Assembly: GCF_964355755.1 (NCBI RefSeq) | Contig: NC_092675.1 | Location: forward strand, 15,947,312 to 16,011,311 | Source: Antedon mediterranea | Taxonomy: Eukaryota; Echinodermata; Crinoidea; Comatulida; Antedonidae | Length of the DNA: 64,000 nt | Direction of reading: 5' to 3' | In this document: positions 9,746 through 21,699 of the stretch, in pieces | How the letters are laid out: every line of letters starts with the position of its first letter | How positions within the stretch are numbered: position 1 is the first letter of the stretch | Made by a program: the position numbers and the translations under genes | The notes under the pieces: model-generated | Database searches by the model: none | What the model saw: the letters and a program-made list of their open reading frames with translations, nothing else | Told to the model about the DNA's origin: nothing

Positions 9746-12700
9746 GTATGTAATATTGATTCTACACAAATAGCAAAACCTGTACAGTTTAACTTGATTT
9801 CGTAATTCAATATCACCATGGTATCACAGTACCATAGGATGCTGAACTTATAAACGCATTATACCTGTAGATTACTAAGATAAACGCAAATGTCTAATGA
9901 ATCAAATCATTATATGCCTATACAATGTGAATAAAATATACTAAACTAACAAACTGAACTAACTTAATGTCTAAAAATAAACAGCTTGTGATATCAGCTA
10001 CCTAGTGATTGTCACACTCAGTATGTGACAACGAATACGATCATCATAATCATAATTCAATTTTTAATATTTCTGGTATGTTCTTCACAAAGTATAGAAC
10101 GTTTATTTCCATAAAGTTTGAATTATTTGCTGTACCCTATTTCTCAATGAAATGATTCTATCAAAGGCTATGTAATTACAATGTCCTATACATGCCACAA
10201 GTCTTTAATAAACGTAAATAATTATTACAATGTTTATTCCCAATACCACTTTTACCACCACCACCGGAAATTCTGGCGCACGCGCGAAAAAAGTCCTATT
10301 TTATTTATTTAGTTGTCTGTTTCTCTATAGTGTTTTGAGAAATGTCCCTTGGTACAACCAGGCAATAATAAAATTGTCTGTTGGTGCAAAGATCATAATA
10401 ATGTCATGGCAAAAAGTATTTCACAATAAAACATGCAACTTCCTTAAAATTATTCAAATTGGAGTTTACACGAATTTAGAAATCTATAACATTATTATTA
10501 CAATAATTATTGTGAAACACTTATAAAACTATAATATTTCAGGTGTTGCGTATTGTAATTACGATGAATTTGTATGCGTAAATGGTAGGTGTATATCTGA
10601 CAGATGGATTTGTGACGGGGACAACGATTGCGGAGACAACACGGATGAGTTCTCCTGTCCGCGTGTTACTTGTGATGAAAACGAATTTATGTGTGATGAC
10701 ACAAGTTGCATTACGCATCGATGGAAGTGCGATGGTGATACAGATTGCCTTGACTTATCCGATGAGTCTGATGAAATATGTATGGTTGAACGGAATGGAT
10801 GTTATGATGACGAATTTACCTGTGATAATACAGAATGCATTGTTAGACATTGGCAATGCGACGGAGAAGATGACTGTACAGACGGATCTGATGAATCTAA
10901 ATGTCGTAAGTTGTTTCATTGGTGTCTACAGGATTTATGACGTGAGCTTTCTACAGTTAGTTAGACCAGACCGGGGACCAGACACACAAAATGATAGGTG
11001 TAAGGTGTACCATATTAAAAGCATAAGCCAAGATAGTCTAAGAAATAATTAATGCAATCTAAGTATATTCAATAACTGAAGTCAAGTAAGCCGTAAAGAT
11101 ATAAAATAATATTCAGTGATTCAGGTGTGTCCAACAGTGTTCTAATGTATTCAAGGACCATCTTTGGGCACGTCCGAGATGGCACGCGAGAAAACGAGCC
11201 TATCTAGTATTCAAAATGAACAACACGATGTGATAAGCTACATGTGCCTTTTCATTTCCGTAGGTGATTGCTCTTTGAATCTGGAGGGTGATTATCATTG
11301 TCACAAAAATTCGTGTCCGATTGGTTTTGCGTTAAATATTTCTAATCAATGTGAAGACATCGACGAATGTAAACAATTGAATTCAAATGTGTGCAGCCAA
11401 GAATGCAGAAACACCGTCGGTGGTTTTTCTTGTTCTTGTCTGGACGGATATATTCTCGTAAACAATAACTGCAGAGCTCTTGGGCCTACCGGTACCCCGT
11501 TTGTTGTCTTCTCCACCAGGATTGATGTTCGCAAATACATCCCATCACAAAGAGTCTACACATTGGTGGCTAATAATCTATCAAGTGCCCTTGCTCTCGA
11601 TTTGGACATTAACAAGAAGGAAATATACTGGACTGATGTGGTTCAGAAAAAGATCTTTCGCGCTAAGATTAATATATCGAAACCTGAAGTATTTATTGAC
11701 GTACAAGATCAAGCAGAAGGTATTAGTATTGACTGGATCTATCGAAATGTTTACTGGACTAATAAAGCAAAGAGGATCATTGAAGTTGCGAGTCTTGACG
11801 AACCAAGCAAACGATCCGTTCTAATTTCAAACAATTTGCATATGCCTAAAGACATTTCAGTTGATCCGAGAGTTGGGTAAGTTAAATTATTTGTCAGGGC
11901 TTTATACTTCATGGCGTATATAGGCTATTTTTTTATTTCATACGCAACAGCGAGTAACTTGCCAATTACAAGTATACCGGTACTTTATAATGTATCGTGC
12001 TTATAAACTAAGTCTCATTTTAGGCTCAGGAAGTGGAGTTGAACGAGTAGTAAGTTAAAGCCCTCGCACTAGGTCAGGATTGAATCTTAGACCTTGAGAT
12101 TGGAAGGCAAGTACGTTAACCACCAAGCTACAACTCCTAATATTGTTGATATCCTACAGGTACATGTTCTGGTCTGATTTGGGAGAAAGAGCTATGATTG
12201 AACGAGCAGAAATGAATGGACAGCGGCGACAAACTATTGTTGACACCTCCATCACCTGGCCAAATGGGTTGTCCATCGATATAGTGAATGAGCGTTTGTT
12301 CTGGGTCGATGCTAAGCTCTATAGTTTGAGTAGTGTGGATTACGATGGTTTGAACAGACGCACAATAATCCAATCAGAATCGATTCTTCCTCATCCATTT
12401 TATATCACAGTATTTGAAGACTATGTTTACTGGACTGATTTAAAGGAAGGGCGTGTTATGAAGGCCAATAAATTTACTGGCGAGGGTATTACTGTTTTAG
12501 TTGAAAATCTGTTAACACCTATGGGAATTCAGATATATCATCCTCAAAAACAAATGCAAGGTGAGATGTTATTCACAAAGGATGATCAGTAAAACCGGAT
12601 ACAGTATTTATGAGGAGGGGTTGTTGAGCCGTGAAATGTGCAAAAAGTCACATTTGTGCAAACAACCACATTTGTGCAAACAACCACATTTGTGCAAACA

Positions 12701-15700
12701 TGTTGCCTTCAAATGTGCAAACAACCACATTTGTGCAAACATGGCACCCTCATAATGTGCAAATCTGTAAAAATGTATAATCCACTAATGTGCAAACATC
12801 ATGCCGTTAAATGTAAAAACGATTAGTTTTGACGTTAAATGTGCAAATGAAATTCTACATTAATGTGCAAATCAGTTTTTTCAACCTAAATCGAACTATC
12901 GGACCCATAATGAACTGAGTTAATTAGATATTATTTCTGTTATGCGCGATTTGAACAATGTATGCAATTTGAAATTTATTGACGATTTTCTTGCATCAAT
13001 ATTCACATTGCGCATGGTATTTTCAGTGATTGATAAAACCAAAGCTCATTGAAATCCGTATAAATTAATAAAAATGCAGCTAAAAGAATAGATGTTATTA
13101 AAATTTCGCAAATATTTCTTGCACAAATTCAAATGCGCAACGAAATCTTTGTGCTATTTTAAATCACGCATAAAATTTACCTTCGCTTAAGGATTATACC
13201 ATATTCATATACCTACTTCATCTATATTATTTTCCTGTTAATTAATTTTGTTAAAGAAAATTATTTGCGCAAGAAAATCCTCATAATTTAAAATTGCATA
13301 CATTGTCCAAATCGCGCATAAAAGAAATACATTTTAAATTAAATAATATAAAAAAGTTGTCCTCTTAATTTAAAGGAAATTCACAAAAGATAACTCAGTT
13401 CATTATGTTTTGTGAATTTTAAGGGATTTCAATGGTATGGAAGTCTCCATCTTCAGCAAGCAGCGACCACGTGTCAGTCTTGCATCGCCGGCGAGGACAT
13501 ACATGGTTGTGGTTTTTCAAAACAAATTATTTCAGCCTGTACTACAATTAAGTGGCTATATCTTAAAAACATTGTTAGAAAAACCCGTGACTAATTAGAA
13601 TTAGGTTATCATTTTGAATGAACAATTTTGGTTGAACAAAAATTATTTTCACGTACATTTGTAGAATTTCATTTGCACATTAATTTTAACGTCAAACTGA
13701 TCGTTTTTACATTTAACGGCGGGATGTTAGCACATTATTGGGTTATACATTTTTACAGATTTGCACATTTGAGGGTGCCATGTTTGCACAAATGTGTTTT
13801 TTGCACATTTGAATGCAACATGTTTGCACAAATGTGGTTGTTTGCACAAATGTTTTTTGCACATTTCACGGCTCAACAGAGTATAGTAAGTAAATTTTAA
13901 TAGAAATTGAAATTCGAGGTGAACTACAGTATTTGTTTTTCAATAGATAAACTTGGCAAATACAATTATTAATAAAGATCTAACATTTCTAGCACTAGGC
14001 CTACAATATCAATACTTACATATTTGTGTTGAAAGACAATTTGAACGATCTAATACAATCCCGAATTTGGAAATTCTTATGAAGGCCTAAATTATTTGTT
14101 TCCCGATCTTGTTTGGACAATTAATCGCTTCATTCATACATATTCCTCCTATTTACAAGAAAATCCATTTATTCATAACAATAATACATGAATAATATAA
14201 AATTCTAATATTATTAGGAATTGTGAATCACTGTGAAGGTCAAAATGGTGGATGCTCTGATCTGTGCGTAGCTGCTCCAAGACTTAGAAACCCCTATCAT
14301 GCTAAATACTCTTGCCTTTGTCCCAACAACTCGTCACTATTTCCAGACGGACTAACATGCGATGAAAAAAAGAATCCACCAACACAATCTCATAATCAAA
14401 CGGTTGATTCATATACGATAACAACAGGTAAATATAATATTGCTTAATGTGTATATAAATTTAATTATTTTAACTTTGAATAAATCAGATCATAAGGAGG
14501 ATTTACTTACTTACTTTTGAATATTATCGTGAAACTTCATCAATAACCAATAATTTAAATGAGGATAAGAAGATAGAAGACACATTCCCAGGATTAATTA
14601 AATCAACAGATTGGTTACTTCATAAACATTTCAAATCATATGGAAAATGAATAAATATACAACAATTATGAACATATTAATAATAAAAGCAAGAAATATA
14701 AGTGGAAAACGGACGGCACAGCAAGCAAGCTTTAAACATAATATAAACATTGTGAATAGAAAATGAGTAGAACAATATTTTCTGTCTACACACTATCAAA
14801 CTAGTTTGACATGTCATCATGTCCTTATATGGGCACATCACATACTTTTTTTATCACATAAAGTTATAGTGTAGACAACAAATGTAGAATCTCATTAACC
14901 GTGAATCAAAAGTGGAAGTAAGCAAGAACGTAATGAACTGGTGTCATCCTCAGCTATGATCCGATGACCTTCAAGGATTATGTAATCGATATAATATAAT
15001 ATTCAAGATTGTAGAAATATATGCTATAGTTAAATTTTATTTACAGCACAAGAGTATTGTGTTCAAACAATATGGGCCTTCATAAGGTTGTAATTGTTTT
15101 ATGTAATGGAAAACGGATGATATGTAATTATGCTGGGTGTCGATTGTAAAGAAGAAAAACATGATGTTTGAATCTTTTTGGATGAGTTAGACTTGACATA
15201 AAAGCCATCACTTTGTTAAAGGATTTGACTTTATACAAACTGGTATTATATTATAAGTGACCAATGTAAGGTCAATAGTTGGTGTGTACATCATAATACA
15301 GTAGAACTCCTTTGGAAAAGCTCTATTAAGGAAACACTTTCTCGTGAAATGAACGAGGGGTAATACTTTGACACATGGTCAACTATTCTGTTTGGGGGAG
15401 ACGTTTTTGGTCCCAAAGATGTCCACTTAAATAGGAGTTCTGATCTATTAGGAGTATAATTGTTTATAAATTTCGATATATAAGACGAACTACGGTGAAT
15501 AATGACTAAAGCTTATATAATTTTTTTATAGATACCGCCATGAGTGACCACTCAAATTTGTCTTCAAATTATCTTCTGCCTACAATTGTATTCGTATTAC
15601 TCGCCATTCTACTAGCTGTAGGAATCTTCATTTATTGCACGTAAGTTTTATACACGATATGCTAAATTTGACTCGTCGATACTTTGTACCCTCTTTTATG

Positions 15701-16051
15701 TGGAATACAATGTTCTTTATTATTAAAATATACATTAATAATATTCTTTTATAATGTACTGAAATATACCAAAGTATTATTCGAATAGACCTGTGATTGC
15801 TTTTTCATTTATCCTGCTCCCGTTCATAGCGCGTAGGTATATCCTTGTAGTTAAGCAAAAACAATGCAATAGTCAGGAGCTGGAGTAAAAACATAATTAT
15901 ATTTTAATAACTTAACAGGTCCGTACATACAAATAAACACAAGCGAGCGATCCTAAACAGTTTTAGAGACGTAGATGAATCTAACGACCAAGAAACGACT
16001 TCTATGAAGCAACATGACGTTGCCTTTGTCGACGATGAAACCAAGATTTAG
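9694..16051 (+). CDS. LDL-receptor-like membrane protein, seven coding exons
   Basis: Joining 9694-9745, 10543-10905, 11264-11876, 12160-12560, 14218-14427, 15532-15640 and 15919-16051 gives 1881 nt, 626 residues, with GT-AG borders and matching phases throughout. Order: signal peptide ([18 protein letters not shown]), three LDLa modules (Cys 22-56, 61-97, 104-138), a shortened EGF, a calcium-binding EGF (DIDEC), a YWTD beta-propeller (YWTD, YWTN, FWSD, FWVD, YWTD), an EGF (NGGCSDLC), a short Ser/Thr-rich stem, one transmembrane helix (about 561-581) and a 45-residue tail. It should act at the cell surface in ligand binding and uptake. LDLR and VLDLR have seven or eight LDLa modules, so this is a small member. 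The tail has no NPxY endocytosis signal. An AATAAA follows at 16416. The exact orthologue is not decided. Confidence 0.9.
9746..10542. other. Intron 1 of the LDLR-like gene
   Basis: AT-rich, with no repeat family that I recognise and no further exon. Confidence 0.7.
10543..10905 (+). CDS. LDLR-like gene exon 2: three LDLa modules
   Basis: The acceptor atatttcag precedes 10543 and the donor c|gtaagt follows 10905. The exon is 363 nt, phase 1-1. It encodes three LDLa modules, each with six Cys and the calcium cage: [39 protein letters not shown]. All three modules lie in one exon, whereas vertebrate LDLR splits most of its modules between exons. Confidence 0.92.
11264..11876 (+). CDS. LDLR-like gene exon 3: EGF modules and first propeller blades
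   Basis: Acceptor tttccgtag, donor gg|gtaagt (phase 1 to 2). It encodes [13 protein letters not shown], which is only the second half of an EGF module, then [11 protein letters not shown] (calcium-binding EGF), then propeller strands with [13 protein letters not shown] and [13 protein letters not shown]-glycosylation sequons appear at NIS and NLS. Confidence 0.9.
11930..12139 (-). mobile_element. tRNA-derived SINE, copy A (in intron 3)
   Basis: On the minus strand it begins ggagttgtagcttggtggtt, an A-box-like region, followed by a B-box-like gattcaatcc. Its tail, on the plus strand, contains atcgtgcttataaact and gtctcattttaggct. It matches 23130-23320 over about 190 bp at moderate identity. 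Confidence 0.65.
12160..12560 (+). CDS. LDLR-like gene exon 4: remaining propeller blades
   Basis: Acceptor tcctacag, donor caag|gtgaga (phase 2 to 1). It encodes [51 protein letters not shown] and [15 protein letters not shown], matching the last blades of LDLR-family propellers. Confidence 0.92.
12622..13878. mobile_element. Foldback element of about 1.26 kb in intron 4
   Basis: Both ends read inward as tgttgagccgtgaaatgtgc. The first about 235 bp matches the reverse complement of the last about 235 bp. Further inward, inverted matches continue: gcgcgatttg(a/g)acaatgtatg at 12942 against 13290-13318, and ataatgaactgagtta at 12908 against 13390-13405. The right arm is interrupted by about 250 bp (13410-13660). 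Each arm repeats a ttgtgcaaacaaccaca-type unit three times near its end. No transposase frame exists. It lies inside the gene but clear of the splice sites. Confidence 0.8.
14218..14427 (+). CDS. LDLR-like gene exon 5: C-terminal EGF and stem
   Basis: Acceptor ttattag, donor acag|gtaaat (phase 1-1). It encodes an EGF module ([13 protein letters not shown] ... [16 protein letters not shown]), then a short polar stem with an NQT sequon. The EGF after the propeller matches EGF-C of LDLR. Confidence 0.9.
14782..14877. repeat. Short MITE-like repeat, copy 1 (intron 5)
   Basis: Ends tgtctacac(ac)tat ... atagtgtagaca form a terminal inverted repeat. The interior holds atatgggcacatcaca, which is also in the copy at 23324-23443. 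Confidence 0.6.
15298..15446. repeat. MITE-like repeat with agtagaactcc ends (intron 5)
   Basis: Begins acagtagaactcc and ends aggagttctgat, an inverted repeat of about 11 bp around ctctattaaggaaacac- and gtccacttaa-type words. A diverged relative (ccctcttatggacacc) may be at about 55560-55620. Confidence 0.5.
15532..15640 (+). CDS. LDLR-like gene exon 6: transmembrane helix
   Basis: Acceptor ttttttatag, donor ac|gtaagt (phase 1 to 2). It encodes a Ser/Asn-rich spacer and then [20 protein letters not shown], a clean single-pass helix. Confidence 0.88.
15919..16051 (+). CDS. LDLR-like gene exon 7: cytoplasmic tail and stop
   Basis: Acceptor cttaacag; the stop TAG is at 16049-16051. The tail starts with a basic stop-transfer run ([11 protein letters not shown]) and ends [11 protein letters not shown]. 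It holds no tyrosine and no NPxY or FxNPxY. Confidence 0.85.
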
Positions 16052-17705
16052 AATGAAACGAAGACTTAGAACGAAGATTTAGAATATACCGTAGGTTATA
16101 ATATTATGTGATTTAAGATATTACGAGGTAAAAAAATATAAAAACAAAATTAAATCATGGACCATCCATATCTACAAAGGAAACTATTAATCACGAGCAC
16201 CACGGGCACTAACCAACAACAAAAAAATTAGTCATTTTGTGGGATTTTCTTATGCATTTTATATTATTTTAGTTTTTTAGCAAAATAGAGCCTCTCATTT
16301 ACTGTGACATTATTTAAAACGATTTTTAATTTTGATAATAACCGTGCTAATTAATTAAGCTTCATAGGCCTAAAATATACACATTTCTTTTCTATCAAGA
16401 AATCCTTCCTTAGGGAATAAAATTAAATTGACGATCTGGTGTATACCACACATCAGTCTAGCGCCATCTCAAGGTTTGTGGTGAAAAAGTATATTCGTAA
16501 CAGATACATGAAATCAAACACGAACAAGCAACCTAATGACCACCTTGTCACTTTCAATGCCTATCAATACCCGTCATCATTTCATACAGTGTTTATTCAA
16601 CTCGTTCTCCTTCCTCAACCTCTCGACTGGAGACGGACACAAAATGCCAGAATCAGTTTCTTTCTGATGGGCAAACTATGCAATCTTTTTGTCGAACAAT
16701 TTCCTAATTCGCAGCAAAACATGCAATTGTATAATTGAAGCAGGCGAATTGATCACCGGAATTTGACCCGACTCGGAATCGTCAAACCAATTATACTCAC
16801 CTATTTCGACGTATCCACCTTTTAGAGCAAACTATTCTGCCAATCCGGAATGTGAGAGATTAATTTACACGACGAACTGACATTTAGAATGTTCTCACAT
16901 TATTACCATAAAATGGAAAGTGACAAGATTGTTGTTTCATATGTGAAACGTATGATTGAAAACAAACTACCATCGAATATATAATTGAACTATTAACAAC
17001 TTTCAACCTTTTATCGATTTTAAATTAATTTCTAAAAAGACAAACTGAGATATAAGTTGATTGACCGTTTAAATGATACAATATGAGTTTGAATAGCTTG
17101 AGTCCATATTGAAAATGACTGCCACCATTTCATACTGTAATTTACCTATTTCATCATTTTCTTAGTTATACGTAATTACACTTATTGTGGTGATAAATAG
17201 ACAACAAAATAATCAATTGTTAATTGGAATTCAATGGAGACTTGCTAAGGATGCACCTCCTCTGGATTTTCCACTTTAAATCTGATTTCACTGATATGGA
17301 TATTATTTCCTATAAATATATAATTCAATTAGGCTCTAATATTAATATTGATTAATAATAGGTTTAATACCTTACAGATATTACATTATTATATTATATT
17401 ACTACCGTAAGTTTACAGAATATCAGTAAAGTATTCGTTAATTTAATTTCGATAAAAACATAATCGTCAATTATAAGATAATATTATTACAGAACTAATT
17501 CTCAACTCATTAACGGGTATTGTTTGAATGTTTTGTTTCTTTACATTTTTAGTGTTGCTATAATTCCTGTTATTATTTTAAAATTGCAAATATATTATAG
17601 CGTTGTAATGCTACCATATGCTTGAAATAAATTATTAATTAATTATGTTCGTTTTACATAATTTGGTGTGGTAAACTTGTTTCCAATAAATACCAGTCCT
17701 ATGCC
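16052..17705. other. 3' flank of the LDLR-like gene, then intergenic
   Basis: AATAAA at 16416-16421 is the best poly(A) signal for the receptor gene, giving a 3' UTR of about 380 nt. A near match to a CTCF-type site (minus strand, 16459-16473, one core mismatch) lies just after it. An open frame at 16439-16738 has no recognisable domain. The rest is AT-rich without a gene. Confidence 0.5.
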
Positions 17706-17885
17706 ATCATCATCATCTTAAGCGCAGTCATCGTTAGACATTGCACGGCTCAATTGTGTTTGCTATACTCTGTACGTTTTTGAGCAAACATGTATAGGTC
17801 CGCATGTGAAAAGTTCCGTTTCCATTTTTATGTTTGCCATCCATGTTCTTTTCGGTCTTCCTTTTGATCTTTTGGTCTTTCACAT
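17706..17885 (-). pseudogene. Retroelement C-terminal fragment
   Basis: On the minus strand KGRPKRTWMANIK appears (about 17870-17830), the pattern seen at the C-terminus of many LINE reverse transcriptases (GRPxxxWxDxI). It is short and isolated. Confidence 0.5.
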
Positions 17886-18234
17886 GTATATGTGAACTTT
17901 ATTCAATCAATCGTACATTTGTTATAATGGTAACCACAATAAGATATAATATTACAGTAGATTTTTACAAAAAAACAAGACCAATATAAATATTAATTAT
18001 AAAATATATACAATGATTATTTACAGTAATGATAATAATAAAAATTAATTGTTTATATTGAATATTATTGGAAACAGAAGTTGAATAATAAAATACTGGA
18101 AAGTTTAATTAGAGGTTTACAATCAATGGAAAAGATGAAAACATATAATATTGTAAGTATTAAAAGTAGCAGTGTTTAGGGAGATTACTGTATATTGGCA
18201 ACGGCACACAGTTGAACATGGTTTTAAGCAAACG

Positions 18235-18330
18235 TAATATATTGATTGATTGAATCGGGCATCACTATAAGCAAAGCTTTAAAATGTGATGTCCTATGTA
18301 ACAATTAAAAATTGGAAAAAATAAATAAAT
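18235..18330. repeat. Retroelement 3'-end-like repeat with ATTGATTG and AAATA tracts
   Basis: attgattgattgaat followed by gcatcac and aagctttaaaatgtgatgtcc, then (aaat)n. A related arrangement (tcaatcaatc ... aagctttaaaatg ... gatgtggggtcc) is at 38195-38345. Confidence 0.4.
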
Positions 18331-18374
18331 AAATAAATTACAATAAAAAAAAATAACAATTTCGCTGAGCCTCT

Positions 18375-18615
18375 TCTGAGTGTGATCTTAGCTTGTGTGT
18401 TTCATTTAATCAGAGCATGGCCATACCATGTCAGCCTTCTTTTCTTTACATCCTTTCTCCACTCGATCTCTCCTCTTCTTTTATACAATTTTTTTATTTC
18501 CTCCGGCCACCTTATATCATATTATTCTCTTCAGGAATTCCAGGTATAATCTTCTTCAAACAGGATGATCATTTACTGCAGTCCCTTTTAGGGATGTCAT
18601 AGCCTATATGCTTAG
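18375..18615 (-). pseudogene. Retroelement RT C-terminal fragment
   Basis: On the minus strand KDVKKRRLTWYGHALIK (about 18460-18410) matches the common LINE RT ending KxRLRWYGHVxR. Upstream minus-strand sequence is too degraded to read. Confidence 0.55.
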
Positions 18616-21600
18616 GAAGCTCTAAATATTTCGGGAAATCGGCCGAACCTGAAAACAATTTCAGAAAGCCATTTCTTAGCTTATAAGATTGTTGGCCTAA
18701 CCACAGATTAAGTTGCAGATGTTACCACTGTTTTCCACTCTCAAAATAATGAAACCATAATAATGTAAGATTGTGTATAGAAATAATTAAATTAATAATA
18801 AAAATGATTAGCACTGCCAGTCATCGAATACGAATGACATTTGTCTTATTTCTTTCTTTGTTTGCAGCGCATTCATCATACACATTCATAAGCATAGCAG
18901 TCGTTAGATGTTTCCAGGCTACTTAATACTGGGTATCGCAAAAAGAATAGGCCTAAGCATCAGCACAAACATTTGATTTTAACTATAAATTTTGAATATA
19001 AAATATCCTAATTATTTAATTGCCAAAGTTATTTGTAACAAAATGACATAATTAATCAAACGTGTCTTTATTCGTTAAACAAGTACTGCACTCTCAGTAA
19101 AATGAAAGATTTAGATAGCGTAGTTAGAATATTACCACTTTTTATTTCAACAATAATTATTATTACATGTTAGAACAATTGCATATACGGCACTTCTGTT
19201 AAGTTGTTTTAACTCATTCATTCTGATTTAAGTATGTGTTCACACCTGCAATTATGATCCATATTAACGTGTGTTTATACTAAGTTATTCGAATAAAAAA
19301 AGGTCAATGTATACGGAAATGTATAAAAGTGTCTGTTAGCTATTTACTTAATGGTTCTAGTGTCAAACCTTAGTAGAAACGTAAACAGACGAGAACAAAC
19401 AGAACAAACCCGCTTGGGATTCTTGAGCAAGTAGGAGGTGCAAACTTGTGTTCAAAACAGGTCTCTTCTTTCCGTTTTGGTGTCCCTGCGGGGGTACGTT
19501 AGGACAAAGCCCAATTTGTTAGTTTTCAGTTTTGGTTAGGACTAACTTGTCACTCATCGATGCGGTAACGCTTGTAGCTACTGTAAAAATATCGGTTAAC
19601 TTAATTGCGCTCCATACCCTAACAGTACAGTATCAATTTTTAATGAGGAAGTATTGAATCCATATATAATGTATGAGACTAATAGGCATACCAAAATTAA
19701 CAAGACAAAAAGTAGGCCTATCTATAATATTCTGAATAATACTGTCCTTTCGTTTATACCAATGTAAAAAAAAACAGAAACAAACTAGCCTAAACTCAGC
19801 TGAAACAAAAATATTTTGTTTATTTACAATATGAAACCTTTTAACAAGAATCACTTATTTTTTTGTAAACAGGTAACTGGTGTTCACTGGTGATAACTGC
19901 GGAAAACTAGGCTACTAATATAGGCCTACACAATTACCGTGAAAACATTGTATGTTCTTACCAAAACGAATACGATTAAAAGACTGATGTGAATTATATA
20001 TTTACTGATAAAAATGTAAGCACTAATTTAAGAATATCGATATACTATTGGAAACTTAACGAATGAAAGTAATCCGTTCATCGTACAAACAATTAAAATA
20101 GGCTTAGGCCTACTTGAACATTAACGTACAGGCTCTAAACCTTGTGATGAGTGCACCTCATAAGTTCATTGGAATATGCAAATAATGCTATAAAAACTAA
20201 TATCTTTAACACATTTAGAATAGCTTTACTTGTGTAACATTTAAAAATAACGAATGTATTTTAATTCATACACAAAAATACAAACCATACACTAAAATTA
20301 ACACCAGTTTTAACCAAATTAAAGGATAGGCCTATATAGTTATATTCATTCATTAATTTCCCTTATTTCGGATAGTTCATCTATATACAAAGCCTACAAA
20401 AAAAGAGAATAAAAAATCACCAGGAAATTAACAGTAACATCTTCCACAAAAACAACCTAAAATGTCCTAAAATGTACACCAACGCTGATGCAGGTTGGAT
20501 GGTGGAAGTACATTGACTATGGTTTTAATTAGAATATTACAACTGTCATGATTATGTAGTTAAAAGCAAAAATAAAAAAACACCAATGTATTATTACAGT
20601 TTCTTCTATTTAAACAAATCTGTTGGCCCTTGACCTGTAAAATGTATAATAGGTCCAAAATACACTACAGGCAGGAAGCCACTAGGCAAACGAGTGTTCC
20701 CATGGGTCTCTGTCCCTACACACACTCATGGAAACACGTGTAACGTATGATGAAGCCACTAATTGTATTCAAAAGTTAGATATCTGGGTTGCTTAAACAT
20801 TATTTCTTAGGGCTTTAGAAGTGTATTTACAGAAGCGGATGATTAGGAAGCCAGAGTGCTTAAATTTGATACACATACAAACTCTCCAGTGTGCCAATTG
20901 GTTTACTCTACCTTTTGTTACAAAATCATTCCTGACGTATGTTTTTAGCAAACTTCGACAGCAAACAACAAGAAATCAACAAGTGAATAACCTTATAAAA
21001 TTTTATGTTTAAAAAGTATTTATAGATAGACTACTGTACATGAAATAAGTTAATGTTTACCGGTATTAATATAGTTAAGCTTTGCTGTATTCTTGCTTGC
21101 TTGATCGTGGCTCACTTCGTCATCAGCAGCAAATTATGCTAGTGGCGTTAAACTTTTCCGATTTATTTTGATGTCTAAACCATTAAAACAATGCCATTAT
21201 TTTGATGGAAATAGACTAAAGTGGGTACTAATTGTTTTGTAGGCTACTAGGCCTACATATTGACGTTTTCACGCTGCTGTTTTAGCCTGGTACGTCCCAA
21301 GAGGACTAACTTATTCAGAAGCTAAAGCAAGCAGCAGTTAGGCCTATAGTTCTAGATGCCGACGTTTTTGGTAATTTGTAAACTAGGACGGGTCATGCTG
21401 AAATTACAAACCCCAAAGCAGGTCTGGGAAAAGAGAGTCTATGAAAACATTTGCTGATAATACATTATTATATATAATATTATGTAGACAGTAATCTGTA
21501 AAATCTTGTTCAATAAATAATGACTTTGTTCTTGCTGTCAACATATGCCAGTATTATAATAGGCCTAATTCACTGTCAAATAATCAAAACATTATTTCTG

Positions 21601-21636
21601 GTATTTACAATAAGTTCCATTTGACTGTCAATCTAG

Positions 21637-21640
<4 letters not shown>
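18616..21640. other. Intergenic; no gene seen
   Basis: AT-rich. It includes a somewhat GC-richer part at 19370-19620 without a domain-bearing frame, and a dense run of TAGGCCTA palindromes (18950-21570). Confidence 0.5.

Positions 21641-21690
<50 letters not shown>
21641..21690. repeat. (AT)n microsatellite
   Basis: Twenty-five uninterrupted AT units. Confidence 0.95.
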
Positions 21691-21694
<4 letters not shown>

Positions 21695-21699
21695 CTGTA

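Noticed and set aside
10582-11052. 156-codon frame overlapping exon 2 in another frame
   Set aside because: Shadow of the LDLa-coding exon; the true frame has the cysteine pattern and splice sites.
16439-16738. 99-codon plus-strand frame after the LDLR-like gene
   Set aside because: No domain, signal or splice support; lies past the poly(A) signal.
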